Of a stretch of 64,000 bases of DNA, positions 1-10,700 are shown piece after piece (position 1 is the stretch's first letter; every line of letters starts with the position of its first letter). Location of the stretch: positions 1-64,000 of the forward strand of contig NZ_JABEQE010000003.1 in NCBI RefSeq assembly GCF_014174375.1. The letters run 5' to 3'. A program made the position numbers and the translations under genes. Source of the DNA: Gluconacetobacter asukensis (GTDB lineage Bacteria; Pseudomonadota; Alphaproteobacteria; Acetobacterales; Acetobacteraceae). The notes beneath the pieces are model-generated. The model worked only from the letters and a program-made list of their open reading frames with translations. It was not told where the DNA came from and did no database searches.

Positions 1-1203
1 CGCTTTAATCGCTTCTCAAATCCAGCCATCCGGCCACGGCTCGCTCGGGTCCACATCCCCAGCTTGAATCACGCCCAAGCCACCGCATCAACACATTCTC
101 AAACGGTCTCTAAGATGATAGGAAGATCAGCCTGTTGTTGGAGATGCGAAACAGGTCCTTGATATCTCCAGTTGACATATTTGTTTGTAAAGGTGACGTA
201 TTTATTCTCCCGCACCATGAATATAGAAAAATTCATCTTATTATATAAGAATAAAAATTTTGTCTGATGAAGATCTGAACTTTAAATGAGGTCCAAGACC
301 TTTGTATCCCGTAATTTGTGCAAGGCAAGTCAGGGTCGTAGTCCGGTTTTCGCGATTGATTGATGACAGACGAATATACGTCTTCTATCGCCTTGTTGAT
401 GATCGCCACCAACATGCGTCATTCTTTCTGATCTGCATAGAAATAAATTTTAACTCTATAGATAATTTTTGTTCTTGTAAATCCCCATTTGGGGCATGAA
501 GATTTATTCTGTTTCGGATACCAGATCAAGCCGTGCCTCGGGGGCGGATAAAGTATTGATGTGGGTTGGGTGGAGTCTGCGATCTCCGTAGATTAAGTTC
601 GCGCTGATGCTATCGCATGTCGTGTCATCAGGGTCTGGCGTGCTGATGCAGAAGGCACGTAGCGGCCGGCGATCCGCCTGAGGATGGGGTGAGGAGTTGA
701 TATCGTGGGGAAGTGACCCCAGACCGACGTGTCTCGCAAGCGGTGTGGTCCGGAACGCGGGATTGCTGGCGTGGAACGTGTTTGGTTCGGTGTTGCGATT
801 AGAAAAACGTTGCATGTTCCCTCTTTGGGTGGGCAGGCAGGCATGGTGAAAGATGCAATGGCCAAATGCGCAGGTAATTTTCAATTTTCGTGGGATGCAA
901 TGTTGCTTGAGTGCAATATTCTTCGATATTGATGGGTATATTTATTTTATTTTATTTGTAAAGAATTTTTGGTGATTTTCGCAATCTGTACAGCGTTTTT
1001 CATAAAAAAACGTGACAGATGGGTATCCTCAAAAACTCGTCGTGGGCTTTAAATATTGAATAATATAGATTATTAATAAAGCGTGATCTCTGCGCGCCGG
1101 CGGTGTGTGGCGAGCAATCTTTGGTGTCGATATGAGTTGGCAGGGGCGGCGGACGGACTTCCCTGAGAGTGGGACGCATGTCTGATATCTGGTTGGAATT
1201 TCC
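1..1203. other. Non-coding region upstream of the cellulose operon
   Basis: No convincing gene was found here; the open frames present have no recognisable protein character. The stretch has AT-rich islands at about 170-260, 900-1010 and 1040-1080 that contrast with the GC-rich coding DNA, as expected for promoter DNA. An imperfect hairpin lies at 986-1018. The promoter of bcsAB must lie here, but no clear -35/-10 pair could be fixed. Confidence 0.6.
986..1018. repeat. Imperfect inverted repeat upstream of bcsAB
   Basis: The inner arms CGTTTTT (994-1000) and AAAAACG (1006-1012) pair perfectly, and outer CTGT (986-989) pairs with ACAG (1015-1018). It lies about 190 bases before the bcsAB start codon. 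It could be an operator, a leader hairpin or the end of an upstream transcription unit; the sequence does not decide. Confidence 0.4.
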
Positions 1204-4200
1204 ATGACGCGTCGGTTGGGTATGACAATGCATTCGAAGCCGTTTCGTCGGGTCGTGCTCGATTCCGCTCTTGTCGGCATCATCGGGCTGGGGCTGATGG
1301 TCTTGGTCAGCGCACTCACGCTGTCCGATCTGCAGCAGGGGCTGTTCGCGCTCGGTACGATCGGTCTGATGCTGGTTGTCAATCGCCTGCCGGGACGCCT
1401 GGCCAGCTGCTTCCTGATCACGCTGTCGATCATGATGTCGATGCGCTACATCGTGTGGCGGGTCGGGACAACGATCACTCATGACAACGTGCTGCAATTT
1501 GTTCTGTCCATCACGCTGCTCCTGGCAGAATGCTATGCTCTGGTGGTTCTCGGCCTGGGTTATTTCCAGATGATCTGGCCGCTGGAAAGGCAGGTGCATC
1601 CCCTGCCGGTGGATGAGACGCTCTGGCCATCTGTCGATGTCCTGGTCCCGACCTATCATGAAAGCCTGGACGTGGTGCGCGCGACAGTGCTGGCGGCGCA
1701 GGCGCTCGACTGGCCGGTGGACAAGCTGAACGTCTATATACTGGATGACGGAAGGCGGCAGGACTTCCACGATTTCGCTATCGAGTGCGGTGTCGGTTAC
1801 ATCACGCGGCCGGATAATCGCTTCGCCAAGGCGGGTAACCTCAACCATGCGCTTGGCATGACCGATGGAGACCTGGTGGTCGTGTTCGACTGCGACCACG
1901 TGCCGGTGCGCGATTTTCTGAAGCAGACGGTCGGCTGGCTGGTGGCCGAGCCGACGATGTGCATGCTGCAGACAGCGCATTATTTCTATTCGGCCGATCC
2001 GTTCCAGCGCAATCTGACGGCGGCCGAACAGGTGCCGCCGGAAGGCAATATGTTCTATGGCCTGATCCAGGATGGGAACGATCTGTGGGATTCGACCTTT
2101 TTCTGCGGGTCGTGCGCCGTGATCCGGCGGGCGGCGCTGGATAGCGTCGGCGGTTTCGCCACGGAGACCGTGACGGAGGACGCGCATACTGCCCTGAAGA
2201 TGCAGCGCAAGGGCTGGAGTACCGGCTATCTGCGTCAAGCCCTGGCGGGCGGACTGGCGACCGAGCGGCTGATCTTTCATATCGGGCAGCGCATGCGCTG
2301 GGCGCGCGGCACGCTGCAGATCATGCGGATCGACAATCCCTTGCTGGGTCGGGGGCTGCGCTGGGAGCAGCGGCTCTGCTACCTGTCGTCGATGTCGCAT
2401 TTCCTGTTCGCTGTGCCGCGTATCATCTTCCTGGCCGCGCCGATGGCCTTCCTGCTTCTGGGGGTGAATATCCTGACGGCGTCGCCCCTGGCGGCACTCG
2501 CCTATGCCGGGCCGCACATATTGCATTCGATGCTGACCCTGTCGCGAATCGAAGGACGCTGGCGTTATACCTTCTGGAGCGAGCTCTATGAAACTTCGCT
2601 CGCCATGTTCCTCGTGCGCCTGACGGTGTCCACCTTTCTGTGGCCGAACAAGGGACGTTTCAATGTTACTCGCAAAGGCACGCAGCTTCATAACGACTAT
2701 TTCGATCTGCGTGCGGTCTATCCCAACGTCATCCTGGCCGTTCTGCTGGGGACAGCAGTGCTGCGCGGCATTTTCGGGGTGTGCTTCCAGCATCTCGACC
2801 AGGCGGCCTTCCAGTCGATGCTGCTCAATATATTTTGGGGCCTGTTCAGCCTGTTCATGATTCTGGCATCGATCGCGGTTGCCCGTGAAACGCGCCAGAG
2901 CCGCGTCCAGCATCGCGTGCGGGCCGATCTGCCGGTGACTCTGCAAACGGACACCGGTGAAGTCTGGCAGACCCGCACCACCGATCTGTCGCTGGGCGGG
3001 GTCGGGCTTATAGCACCAAGCGACATGCCGATTACCGGGCCCATGCAGGTCGTCCTTGATTACCACGATGCGCGGGACGGCCTCGACGCTTCGATCCGGG
3101 TCGAGATCCTGCGCCGACGCGGTGACCGCATGCATGCGCGCTGGCTGGTTTCGGGGTTGGACGGCGAGCGACAGGTCGTATCGATGATCTTCGGCCGTCA
3201 TGATGCCTGGTCCTCGTGGGACGACTTTCCCCGGGATCGGCCTATCAGAAGTTTTCTCATCATCCTCAGGAACATTGCCGGCCTGTTCTGGCGGCGTTCC
3301 GGTGAGGCTCGTTTGTCCGTCATTCCTGCCGATGATGAGTCGTCTGATGACGTCACACCGGCCAAGACATTGGAGAAGGCAAGTTTCGTGTTGAAACCTT
3401 CACGACCAGCCACGCAGCGTGGCGTAGTGGCTTCCTGTGTCCTGGTGGCCGGCCTGGCGATGGCGGGCATCCCTATGGCCCATGGACAGACCGACGGGGC
3501 CCTGCCCGCGTCCGCCCCTGCGGAGGACGATCCGTCATTCGCCCTGCCGTTGCCGGCGCCGCCGGCCGCTTCGGAGGCCAAGCCGGCCCTTGCCGTGCCA
3601 CCGCCTCCGGTCGCACCGGGGGCACCGGGACTGCCGATCAATGACACCAATGCCGGCGACCGCAATCCGGTAGCAGGTAGCGACGCCGCCATCGCCGCAC
3701 GTATCTCGGATACCGAGGTGACGAATACGCTGTCCCTGCATGATCTGGGCGTATCCGGTCCCATGGTCCTGCGGGGTTACAGCCCGCTGCAGGGGGTGAC
3801 TGTCGCGGTGCCGGCCAATCGTATCGTGACCCATGCCCAGTTGACGCTGTCCGGCGCGTTGTCACCCGAACTGCTTCCCGAAGCGAGTGCGGTGACCGTG
3901 ACGCTGAACGAGCAATATGTCGGAACCATCAAGGTCGATCCGGAGCATCCACAGTTCGGGCCGCTGACGTTCGACATCAATCCTATGTATTTCGGTGGGA
4001 AGAACACGCTGAATTTTCATTTCGCCGGCGAGTACAGGCGGGATTGCAACGATCTTTATAACGAGGTCCTGTGGGCGCGTATTTCCGACCTGTCGCGCAT
4101 CACGCTGACCACGGTGCGTATCGCGCCCGAACGGACGCTGGCGCGTCTGCCGGCGCCGTTCTTCGATCCGAACCTGCGTAATCCCGTGCGGATTCCGATG

Positions 4201-5850
4201 GTGATCCCCGCTACGGGGGCCAATTTGCGGGTCAGCGGCATGATCGCCTCCTGGTTCGGCAAGCTGGCGGATTTCCGGGAATTCTCCTTTCCGGTCACCA
4301 ACGTGATCCCGGATGCCGGCAATGCGATCCAGATCGGTGAAAACCTGCCGGTCGGGCCTGATGGCCTGCCGCCGGAAGGGCCGACGCTGCTCGAAATACC
4401 CAATCCCAACGATCGCTGGGGTACGATCCTAGTGGTGACCGGGCGAAACCCGCAGGAACTGGAGATTGCGGCGCGGGCGCTGGTGCTGTCGCCCACGACT
4501 CTGGGTGCGGTGAATGCGCAGGTGGTGGCGAATGTCGAGGCCGCGCCGCGCAAGCCCTATGACGCGCCGTCTTTCGTGCCGACGGATCGCCCGGTCCGTT
4601 TCGGCGAGTTGGTGCCGGCTGAGACATTGGAAGCGAACGGCTTTGCGCCTTCCTTGCTCAACATGCCGTTTCATCTGCCGACCGATCTCTATACATGGCG
4701 GCAACGGCCGTTCCTGATGGATCTGTGGGTCCATCCGCCTGGTGTCATCGGCGGAACGACGGTCGATCTGGCGAGTTCGCGGCTGGATGTGTCGGTCAAC
4801 GACATCTTCCTGCAACGCTCCTCGATGATTGCGTCGGGAACCTGGGACACATGGTCGCGGCGGCTGATCAATCCGCATTTCGGCACGGTCGGCATTCAGG
4901 TGGCGTTGCCGCCCGCGACGCTGTTCGGCCAGAATCAGCTTCAATTCGCGTTTGATGCCAGGCCGGTCGATCGTGGTGCCTGCCGTCACGTTCCGATCGA
5001 CCTCCATACGAGTGTGGATGAGTCGTCGGTGCTGGATTTCCGGCGGGCCTATCATTTCACCACGCTTCCGGACCTGGCCCAGTTCGCCCAGATCGGTTTT
5101 CCCTTTACGCGTATGGCGGATCTGTCGGAGACGACGGTGGTCATGCCGCGTCATCCGGATAATGCGACGGTGGGAGCCTATCTGGACCTGATGGGCGTCT
5201 TCGGCGCGACGACGTGGTACCCCACGACCGGGGTGTCGATTGTCTATACAGACAGTATCGATGCGGCTCCTCCAGCAGGTGACGTCATTCTCCTGGCGAC
5301 GGCCAAGCAGGTGCATGAAGCGGTGTCGTTGCTGTCCCGGGCGCCTTATCAGGTTGACGGGACCCGGATTACCGCTGGGCAATACACGGGTCTGCAAGGG
5401 GTTCGCTATCTGTTCCAGGACCGCGACCAGACCGGATTGCGCAATGCCGTGACGGCAAGGCTGCGGGCGCCGATCGTGGGGGCGGGACTGCTGATCGGCG
5501 CGCAGTCACCCTTTGACTCCCATCGATCGGTCGTGGCGATCATGGGCGACACGCCGGAGCGGCTGCAGGAGATGGTGCTGGCGCTGCGCGACGCGGCCGT
5601 TCATCCGCTGATCCAGGGAGATCTGGTTATCAAGAACGGCGAGCGGATTTCCAGCTATCGCACGGCGCCGCGTTATACGGTCGGGTCGTTGCCGTTGTGG
5701 ATGTGGCCGGCCTGGTACCTCGATGGCCATCTGTTCGGCCTGTCGCTGGTCGGCCTGCTCGGTACCGGTCTGCTGGCCTATGTGATCTGGCGGGGCTTGC
5801 GGCGCCGGGCGCATCGTCGCCTGGGCGATATGTCCTCGGACGACAAGTGA
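1204..5850 (+). CDS. bcsAB: Fused cellulose synthase BcsA-BcsB (type II operon)
   Basis: A 1548-residue protein that polymerises UDP-glucose into beta-1,4-glucan and passes the chain across the inner membrane. The N-terminal half is a family 2 glycosyltransferase with membrane segments before and after the catalytic domain. Its catalytic signatures are DDG at 181-183, DCD at 229-231, TED at 324-326 and QRMRW at 362-366. A PilZ domain follows, with an RxxxR at 567-571 and DLSLGG at 594-599, so c-di-GMP activation is expected. A hydrophobic segment near 740-760, then a Pro/Ala-rich linker, opens the periplasmic BcsB half, which ends in a membrane anchor and an Arg-rich tail. In many bacteria these are two genes; the fusion is typical of acetic acid bacteria. 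No strong ribosome-binding site precedes 1204; ATG codons at 1222 and 1228 are alternatives. Confidence 0.96.
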   Translation: MTRRLGMTMHSKPFRRVVLDSALVGIIGLGLMVLVSALTLSDLQQGLFALGTIGLMLVVNRLPGRLASCFLITLSIMMSMRYIVWRVGTTITHDNVLQFVLSITLLLAECYALVVLGLGYFQMIWPLERQVHPLPVDETLWPSVDVLVPTYHESLDVVRATVLAAQALDWPVDKLNVYILDDGRRQDFHDFAIECGVGYITRPDNRFAKAGNLNHALGMTDGDLVVVFDCDHVPVRDFLKQTVGWLVAEPTMCMLQTAHYFYSADPFQRNLTAAEQVPPEGNMFYGLIQDGNDLWDSTFFCGSCAVIRRAALDSVGGFATETVTEDAHTALKMQRKGWSTGYLRQALAGGLATERLIFHIGQRMRWARGTLQIMRIDNPLLGRGLRWEQRLCYLSSMSHFLFAVPRIIFLAAPMAFLLLGVNILTASPLAALAYAGPHILHSMLTLSRIEGRWRYTFWSELYETSLAMFLVRLTVSTFLWPNKGRFNVTRKGTQLHNDYFDLRAVYPNVILAVLLGTAVLRGIFGVCFQHLDQAAFQSMLLNIFWGLFSLFMILASIAVARETRQSRVQHRVRADLPVTLQTDTGEVWQTRTTDLSLGGVGLIAPSDMPITGPMQVVLDYHDARDGLDASIRVEILRRRGDRMHARWLVSGLDGERQVVSMIFGRHDAWSSWDDFPRDRPIRSFLIILRNIAGLFWRRSGEARLSVIPADDESSDDVTPAKTLEKASFVLKPSRPATQRGVVASCVLVAGLAMAGIPMAHGQTDGALPASAPAEDDPSFALPLPAPPAASEAKPALAVPPPPVAPGAPGLPINDTNAGDRNPVAGSDAAIAARISDTEVTNTLSLHDLGVSGPMVLRGYSPLQGVTVAVPANRIVTHAQLTLSGALSPELLPEASAVTVTLNEQYVGTIKVDPEHPQFGPLTFDINPMYFGGKNTLNFHFAGEYRRDCNDLYNEVLWARISDLSRITLTTVRIAPERTLARLPAPFFDPNLRNPVRIPMVIPATGANLRVSGMIASWFGKLADFREFSFPVTNVIPDAGNAIQIGENLPVGPDGLPPEGPTLLEIPNPNDRWGTILVVTGRNPQELEIAARALVLSPTTLGAVNAQVVANVEAAPRKPYDAPSFVPTDRPVRFGELVPAETLEANGFAPSLLNMPFHLPTDLYTWRQRPFLMDLWVHPPGVIGGTTVDLASSRLDVSVNDIFLQRSSMIASGTWDTWSRRLINPHFGTVGIQVALPPATLFGQNQLQFAFDARPVDRGACRHVPIDLHTSVDESSVLDFRRAYHFTTLPDLAQFAQIGFPFTRMADLSETTVVMPRHPDNATVGAYLDLMGVFGATTWYPTTGVSIVYTDSIDAAPPAGDVILLATAKQVHEAVSLLSRAPYQVDGTRITAGQYTGLQGVRYLFQDRDQTGLRNAVTARLRAPIVGAGLLIGAQSPFDSHRSVVAIMGDTPERLQEMVLALRDAAVHPLIQGDLVIKNGERISSYRTAPRYTVGSLPLWMWPAWYLDGHLFGLSLVGLLGTGLLAYVIWRGLRRRAHRRLGDMSSDDK

Positions 5851-5894
5851 GCGTGTTGTCCTGAGGGAATGAGAATGAAGGACGGAAACCGGAT

Positions 5895-6563
5895 ATGAGT
5901 GCGCTTCTCGCAGGTCTTACGCTGCTGATTATCGGCGACAGCCATGTGACGTTCAAGGACTCGCTGCTGTCGGTCCTGCCGGACGCGTTGACGGCGCAGG
6001 GCGCGAAGGTCGTGGCCTATGGGGTCTGCTCGTCGCAGGCGGCGGATTGGGTGGTACCCAATCCGAACAATGGCTGCGGCGCGGCCGAGCGGATCGACGA
6101 TGCCCCGCTGGGGCCGCCGAACATGCAGCCGGCGGCCCCGCCGTCAATGTCGTCGCTACTGGAGAAATGGCATCCGAATGTGGTGATGGTGGTGCTGGGT
6201 GACACCATGGCGTCGTACGGGCAGGAGAGCGTTTCCAAATCCTGGGTCGATGAGCAGGTGAAGACCCTGACCTATACGATCGGCAAGACCGCCTGTATCT
6301 GGATCGGGCCGACCTGGGGCCAGTACAGCCCGCGCTATGGCAAGACCGACGCGCGGGCCGCGGAAATGGCGGCCTTCCTCAAGACTGAAGTTGCACCCTG
6401 CACTTATATCGACGGCACGGCTCTGATGAAGCCGGGTTCGGTCGCGACCATCGACGGGATTCACGCCACGCCGGCAAGCTATCGGGTATGGGGCGATGCG
6501 ATTCTGCAGGCGACGGTGCCGCTGTTGCAGAAGATCAAGAATGGGGCGGCTGCGGCGCCATAG
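5895..6563 (+). CDS. bcsX: SGNH-family hydrolase BcsX of the cellulose operon
   Basis: A 222-residue protein with the SGNH/GDSL esterase signature: GDSH with nucleophile Ser16 very near the N-terminus, and DGIH at 187-190 supplying the Asp-x-x-His pair. The position after bcsAB and before bcsY matches bcsX of type II cellulose operons. Family knowledge suggests an acyl-ester hydrolase or acyl transfer role on cellulose; the exact reaction is inferred. No cleavable signal peptide is seen, because the catalytic motif starts at residue 14, so location is unclear. A purine-rich AGGACGGAAA lies shortly before the ATG. Confidence 0.85.
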   Translation: MSALLAGLTLLIIGDSHVTFKDSLLSVLPDALTAQGAKVVAYGVCSSQAADWVVPNPNNGCGAAERIDDAPLGPPNMQPAAPPSMSSLLEKWHPNVVMVVLGDTMASYGQESVSKSWVDEQVKTLTYTIGKTACIWIGPTWGQYSPRYGKTDARAAEMAAFLKTEVAPCTYIDGTALMKPGSVATIDGIHATPASYRVWGDAILQATVPLLQKIKNGAAAAP

Positions 6564-6616
6564 GCCATCCTGGCCCGTTCGCATCCCTTTAGAGCGCATT
6601 TGTACGGAAGGCCGGA

Positions 6617-7777
6617 ATGTTACAGCGCATCACGACCCCCTCTGAGGCAGGCAACTGGCCGGAGGCCCTGCGGCGAGTTTTCTTCCCGATCGACCGCCGG
6701 AGGGATGTCGACGGGCTGCGCGGTCTGGCCGTGTTGCTGGTGGTGCTGTTTCATGCCGGATGGATCCGTGGCGGTTTCATCGGCGTTGATGTTTTCATCG
6801 TGATTTCCGGCTATTTCATGGGCCGTTCGGCGTTGCTTCAATCGCCGTTCCGGCCCGTGAATTTCGTTTGCCGCCGCCTCTATCGCCTGCTGCCGGCCCT
6901 GCTGTGCATGATTGTTGCCGTCTGTGCGGCCATGCTGTGGTGGGTCCTGGCCAGCGATCGGGCCGACATTGCGCTCAACGGTGCCTATTCGCTGGTTTAC
7001 CTGTCGAATCTGTGGGCTGCGGGTCATGTCGGATATTTCGAAGGGCAGAGTATCGCCTATCCGTTCCTGCATACATGGTCGCTCTCGCTGGAGATGCAGT
7101 TCTATACGATCATCTTCTTCATGGCGCTTTTCCTGCCCTATGTTCGGCATCGTGGCTGGGCGATCATCGGGATCTTCGTGCTTTCGCTGGTTTCCAGCGT
7201 GACGGCCCATCTGCACGGCGATGTCCAAGCCTATTACAGCATCTTCGACCGGATGTGGCAGTTCTCGCTCGGGACCATGATCTGGCTTCTGCCGCCGTTC
7301 CGCATCTCGTCGGTCGCGGCGAATCTCGTCAGTGCGGTGGCGTGTGCGACGATCGTTCTGGCCGGACTGTTCTATTCCCTGAATTTCGCCTGCCCGTCCT
7401 ATATGTCGGTGCTGCCCTGCCTGGCGGCGGCCGCGCTGATCGCGCTGCCGCAGACCTGGGTTTCACGAACGGGGTTGAGCCTGCTGTCGCCGCTGGGCGT
7501 CATGTCCTATTCTGTCTATCTGTGGCATTGGCCCTGTATTGTCGTGGCGAATTACCTGATGGTTTTTTCGGTGCATGGCTGGGTCATGGCCTGCGTGCTG
7601 GCACTGGCGCTGGTGGCTAGTTTCATAAGCTATGTATGCGTCGAACGGATCGGACTGGCGTATGAAGGCCGCGTGGCCATGCCGGTGCGGGTCCGTGGGG
7701 CGTTGTGTCTGGTCGGAACCAGCGGGCTCGTCGCGCTGGGGCTGTCAATCATATCGGCGGTATCCCGTGTCCATTAG
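6617..7777 (+). CDS. bcsY: Membrane acyltransferase BcsY (acyltransferase-3 family)
   Basis: A 386-residue integral membrane protein of the acyltransferase-3 family. The N-terminal signatures DGLRGLAVLLVVLFHAG and GGFIGVDVFIVISGYF are plain, followed by many hydrophobic segments. The family moves acyl groups across the membrane onto extracytoplasmic carbohydrates. In the type II operon BcsY is thought to acylate cellulose, which would give a less crystalline polymer; that role is inferred from operon position. GGAAGG precedes the ATG at a usable distance. The 3' end overlaps the preferred start of bcsC by 11 bases, which suggests coupled translation. Confidence 0.9.
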   Translation: MLQRITTPSEAGNWPEALRRVFFPIDRRRDVDGLRGLAVLLVVLFHAGWIRGGFIGVDVFIVISGYFMGRSALLQSPFRPVNFVCRRLYRLLPALLCMIVAVCAAMLWWVLASDRADIALNGAYSLVYLSNLWAAGHVGYFEGQSIAYPFLHTWSLSLEMQFYTIIFFMALFLPYVRHRGWAIIGIFVLSLVSSVTAHLHGDVQAYYSIFDRMWQFSLGTMIWLLPPFRISSVAANLVSAVACATIVLAGLFYSLNFACPSYMSVLPCLAAAALIALPQTWVSRTGLSLLSPLGVMSYSVYLWHWPCIVVANYLMVFSVHGWVMACVLALALVASFISYVCVERIGLAYEGRVAMPVRVRGALCLVGTSGLVALGLSIISAVSRVH

Positions 7778-10700
7778 ATTGCGCTCGCCCCAGGGGAACG
7801 GACAATTGCGTGCATATTTGACCGGCATGACGATGCTGGGCGGCCTGGTCGCATGGGGGCCGGGGGTGGCCTATGCCCAGGAGACAACAGCAGACGGCGC
7901 GGTTCCGGCGGCCGCTGGGCCGGTGGTTACCGGGGATGCCAGTCCCGTGCCGACAGCCGACGCCCGCCTGGCGCATGCCCGGTCGGTGTTGGACCTGGTG
8001 CTGGAGCAAAGTCATTACTGGATCGACGCGGGCGAGTTCGTCCGGGCGGGCGAAAGCATCCAGCGTGCGCTGGCGATCCAGCCGACCAATGTCGACGCGC
8101 TGAACATGCTGTGCGTGGTGCAGATCGGGACCGGCGATGTCGCGGCCGCGCAGCTGACACTGAATCGCCTGGCTGCCGCCGGTGGGAGTGCGGGCCAGTT
8201 GTCGCGGCTGCGCGCGGCTATGCGGGCAGGGCCCGTGGATCCGAAGGGATTGGCCGAGGCACGCAAGCTGGCCGGATCGGGCAGCATGCTGGCCGCGATG
8301 CTGCGCTATCGCGCGCTGTTTCATGACGGCGAACCGCCGCCCGCCTTGGCTTTGGAATATTACCGTGTACTGGGCGGCACCATTCTTGGATATAACGATG
8401 CACGCGCCAGGCTGTCGGCCCTGGTGGCGGAAAGCCCGCACGATCTGAATGCACAGCTGGCGCTGGCGCAGATCCAGACCTATCGCGATGTGTCACGGGT
8501 CCAGGGCCTGGCGGCACTACGTCGTCTGGCCGGGGCCGACACGCAGCCCCTGATCCGTCGCCAGGCGATTGCGGCATGGCACGAAACGCTGTCCTGGGTT
8601 CCGATCGTCGGGTCCAGCATTCCGCTCTACATGGAGTGGCTGGCGCTGCATCCGGACGACGCGGCGATCGTCACCCGGTTGGAGAAGGCCCGTGCCGTTC
8701 AGGCGGCGATCGACGAAGGTAATGACCGGACCGAGGGGTTCGTCCTGTTGGAGCATGGACGGTTGGATGCCGCCAGTGCTGCCTTCCAGCGGGCATTGAT
8801 CGTCAGTCCACAGGACGCGGATGTGCTGGGCGGGCTGGGGCTGGTGGCGCAGCGGCACAACCAGATCGCGGTTGCCCGCCGCTTCTTCCACCAGGCCATC
8901 GATGCGGATGCGGGGCGTGCATCCCACTGGCGCGCCGCATTGAGCGCGTTGAATGCCGTCGGTGGGAATGATCCGGAGATCGTCGCGATCAACCGTCTGG
9001 TGGCGGAAGGACAGTATGACGCTGCGCGGACGGCGCTGGAGCATCTGGCGCGGCGTCCCGAAATGGCATTTGCATCGCTGCTGATGACTGCCGGCCTTGA
9101 CCGGCTGCAAGGGCGGCCGGCTGAAGCTGAACAGCGTTACCGGCAGGCGTTGCGGCAGCGTCCGGCCGACCCCGATGCGCTCTTCAATCTGGCGGACCTG
9201 TTGTTCCAGGCCGGGCAGGTGGATGAGGCACGCGTTCTGACGGCTCGAGTGGCGACTCTGCGGCCGGCCTTGTTGCCCCGCCTGCTGGCTGCGGACGATA
9301 CGGCCCGCGCCGCCCGCGCCGGCACCGATGCCGAGCGGATCGCCCTGTTGCACCAGGCGCTGGACAGGGTTTCCGGCGATCCGTGGCTGACCTTGCGTCT
9401 GGCGCAAGCGCTCTATCATGACGGTCAGCCCACCGAGGCCCGGACGTTGATGGAGACTCTGACCCGCAACGAACATGCCACCTCGCCCAGCCTACGGGCC
9501 GGCGTGATCTTCGCGATGAATATGCGGCGGTACGAGGACGCGGCCGTGCTGCTGGAGCGGCTGCCGCCGGAAACACGTGGTCCGAGTATGCAGCGTGCCG
9601 CCGAACTGGTCGCCTTCTACCGCCGCGTCACCGCCGTGCCGAAGGACGATCCGCGTTCGATACGGGCCTTGGCCGACCAGCCTGATCCGACCGGCGATCG
9701 CGCGGCGATCCTGGTCGATGCGCTGCTGGCGCGTCATGATAGGGACGGCGCGCGCTGGGCGTTGGCGCATGAGAGCGCGATCACCCTGTCCGCCACCCCC
9801 GCACAGAAACTGCTCTATGCCGGCCTTGCGTTGCGCCTGGGGGTTCCCGCCGACGCGCAACGCGCGTTGGATGCCTATGACCGCCTTGTCCGTGCCGAGG
9901 GCATGCCGCCGGCGGCGGATGCCGTCCTGGCGCGCGCGGACCTGGCGGCGGGGGTTGCGATCCAGCGCAGCGACGAGGAAGTCCGCGCCGGGCGGCCGCA
10001 GGAGGCCTATCGCCTGATCGCGCCGATCGTCAGCCTGCATCCGGATTCGGTGGCGGCGTGGCTGGCTCTGGGGCGCGTCTACCATGGGTTGAACCAGCCG
10101 CAGATGGCGTTGCGCGCCGACCAGGAAGCCCTGCGACGGGGGCCGCAATCCGTCGATGCGGTGGCGGCGGTGGCACAGGACGCGCTGGCTCTCGACGACC
10201 GGCCGGCGGCGAGGGCGATGGAACGGCGTTTGATGGCCAGTGCCCCCAAGCTGTCGACAACCTGGCGGATACGGGCCGAGAACGATCGCCTCGATGGACG
10301 CGACCGCCAGCAGGAGGCCGACCTGGTCTTTGCCCGCGAACTGCAATGCGGCGCGGAACAGGAGCCTGCCTGCGCGCCTGCTGTCCGGCAGAAGCCGGAT
10401 TACCGTTGGCCCGAGATCGAGACCGCATACGTGCCGTTGCGCGGAGCTCCGTTGCCTGCCGGCGAACATTACCTGCCGCAGGACGGTCAGGTCGGGTCCA
10501 TGAACCGGCAGATCGTCTATCTGCAGGAAAGCACGGCACCACAACTGGATGCCAACACCTATGTCCGCAGCCGCCTTGGCACGGTCGGGCTGGGTCAGCT
10601 GACCGAACTGGCGGTGCCCATCACCGGAACGATCCCCTTTGCCTCCTGGCAGAACCGGATTTCGTTTTCGGTCACGCCGACGTTCCTTTTTACCGGAGAT

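Noticed and set aside
729-932. A 67-codon plus-strand frame upstream of bcsAB
   Set aside because: No ribosome-binding site, no family and unremarkable composition in an AT-mixed spacer.
1000-3201. A 733-codon open frame opposite bcsAB
   Set aside because: It is antisense to the conserved BcsA catalytic and PilZ regions, has a His/Gln/Arg-rich composition typical of GC-rich shadow frames, and shows no domain.
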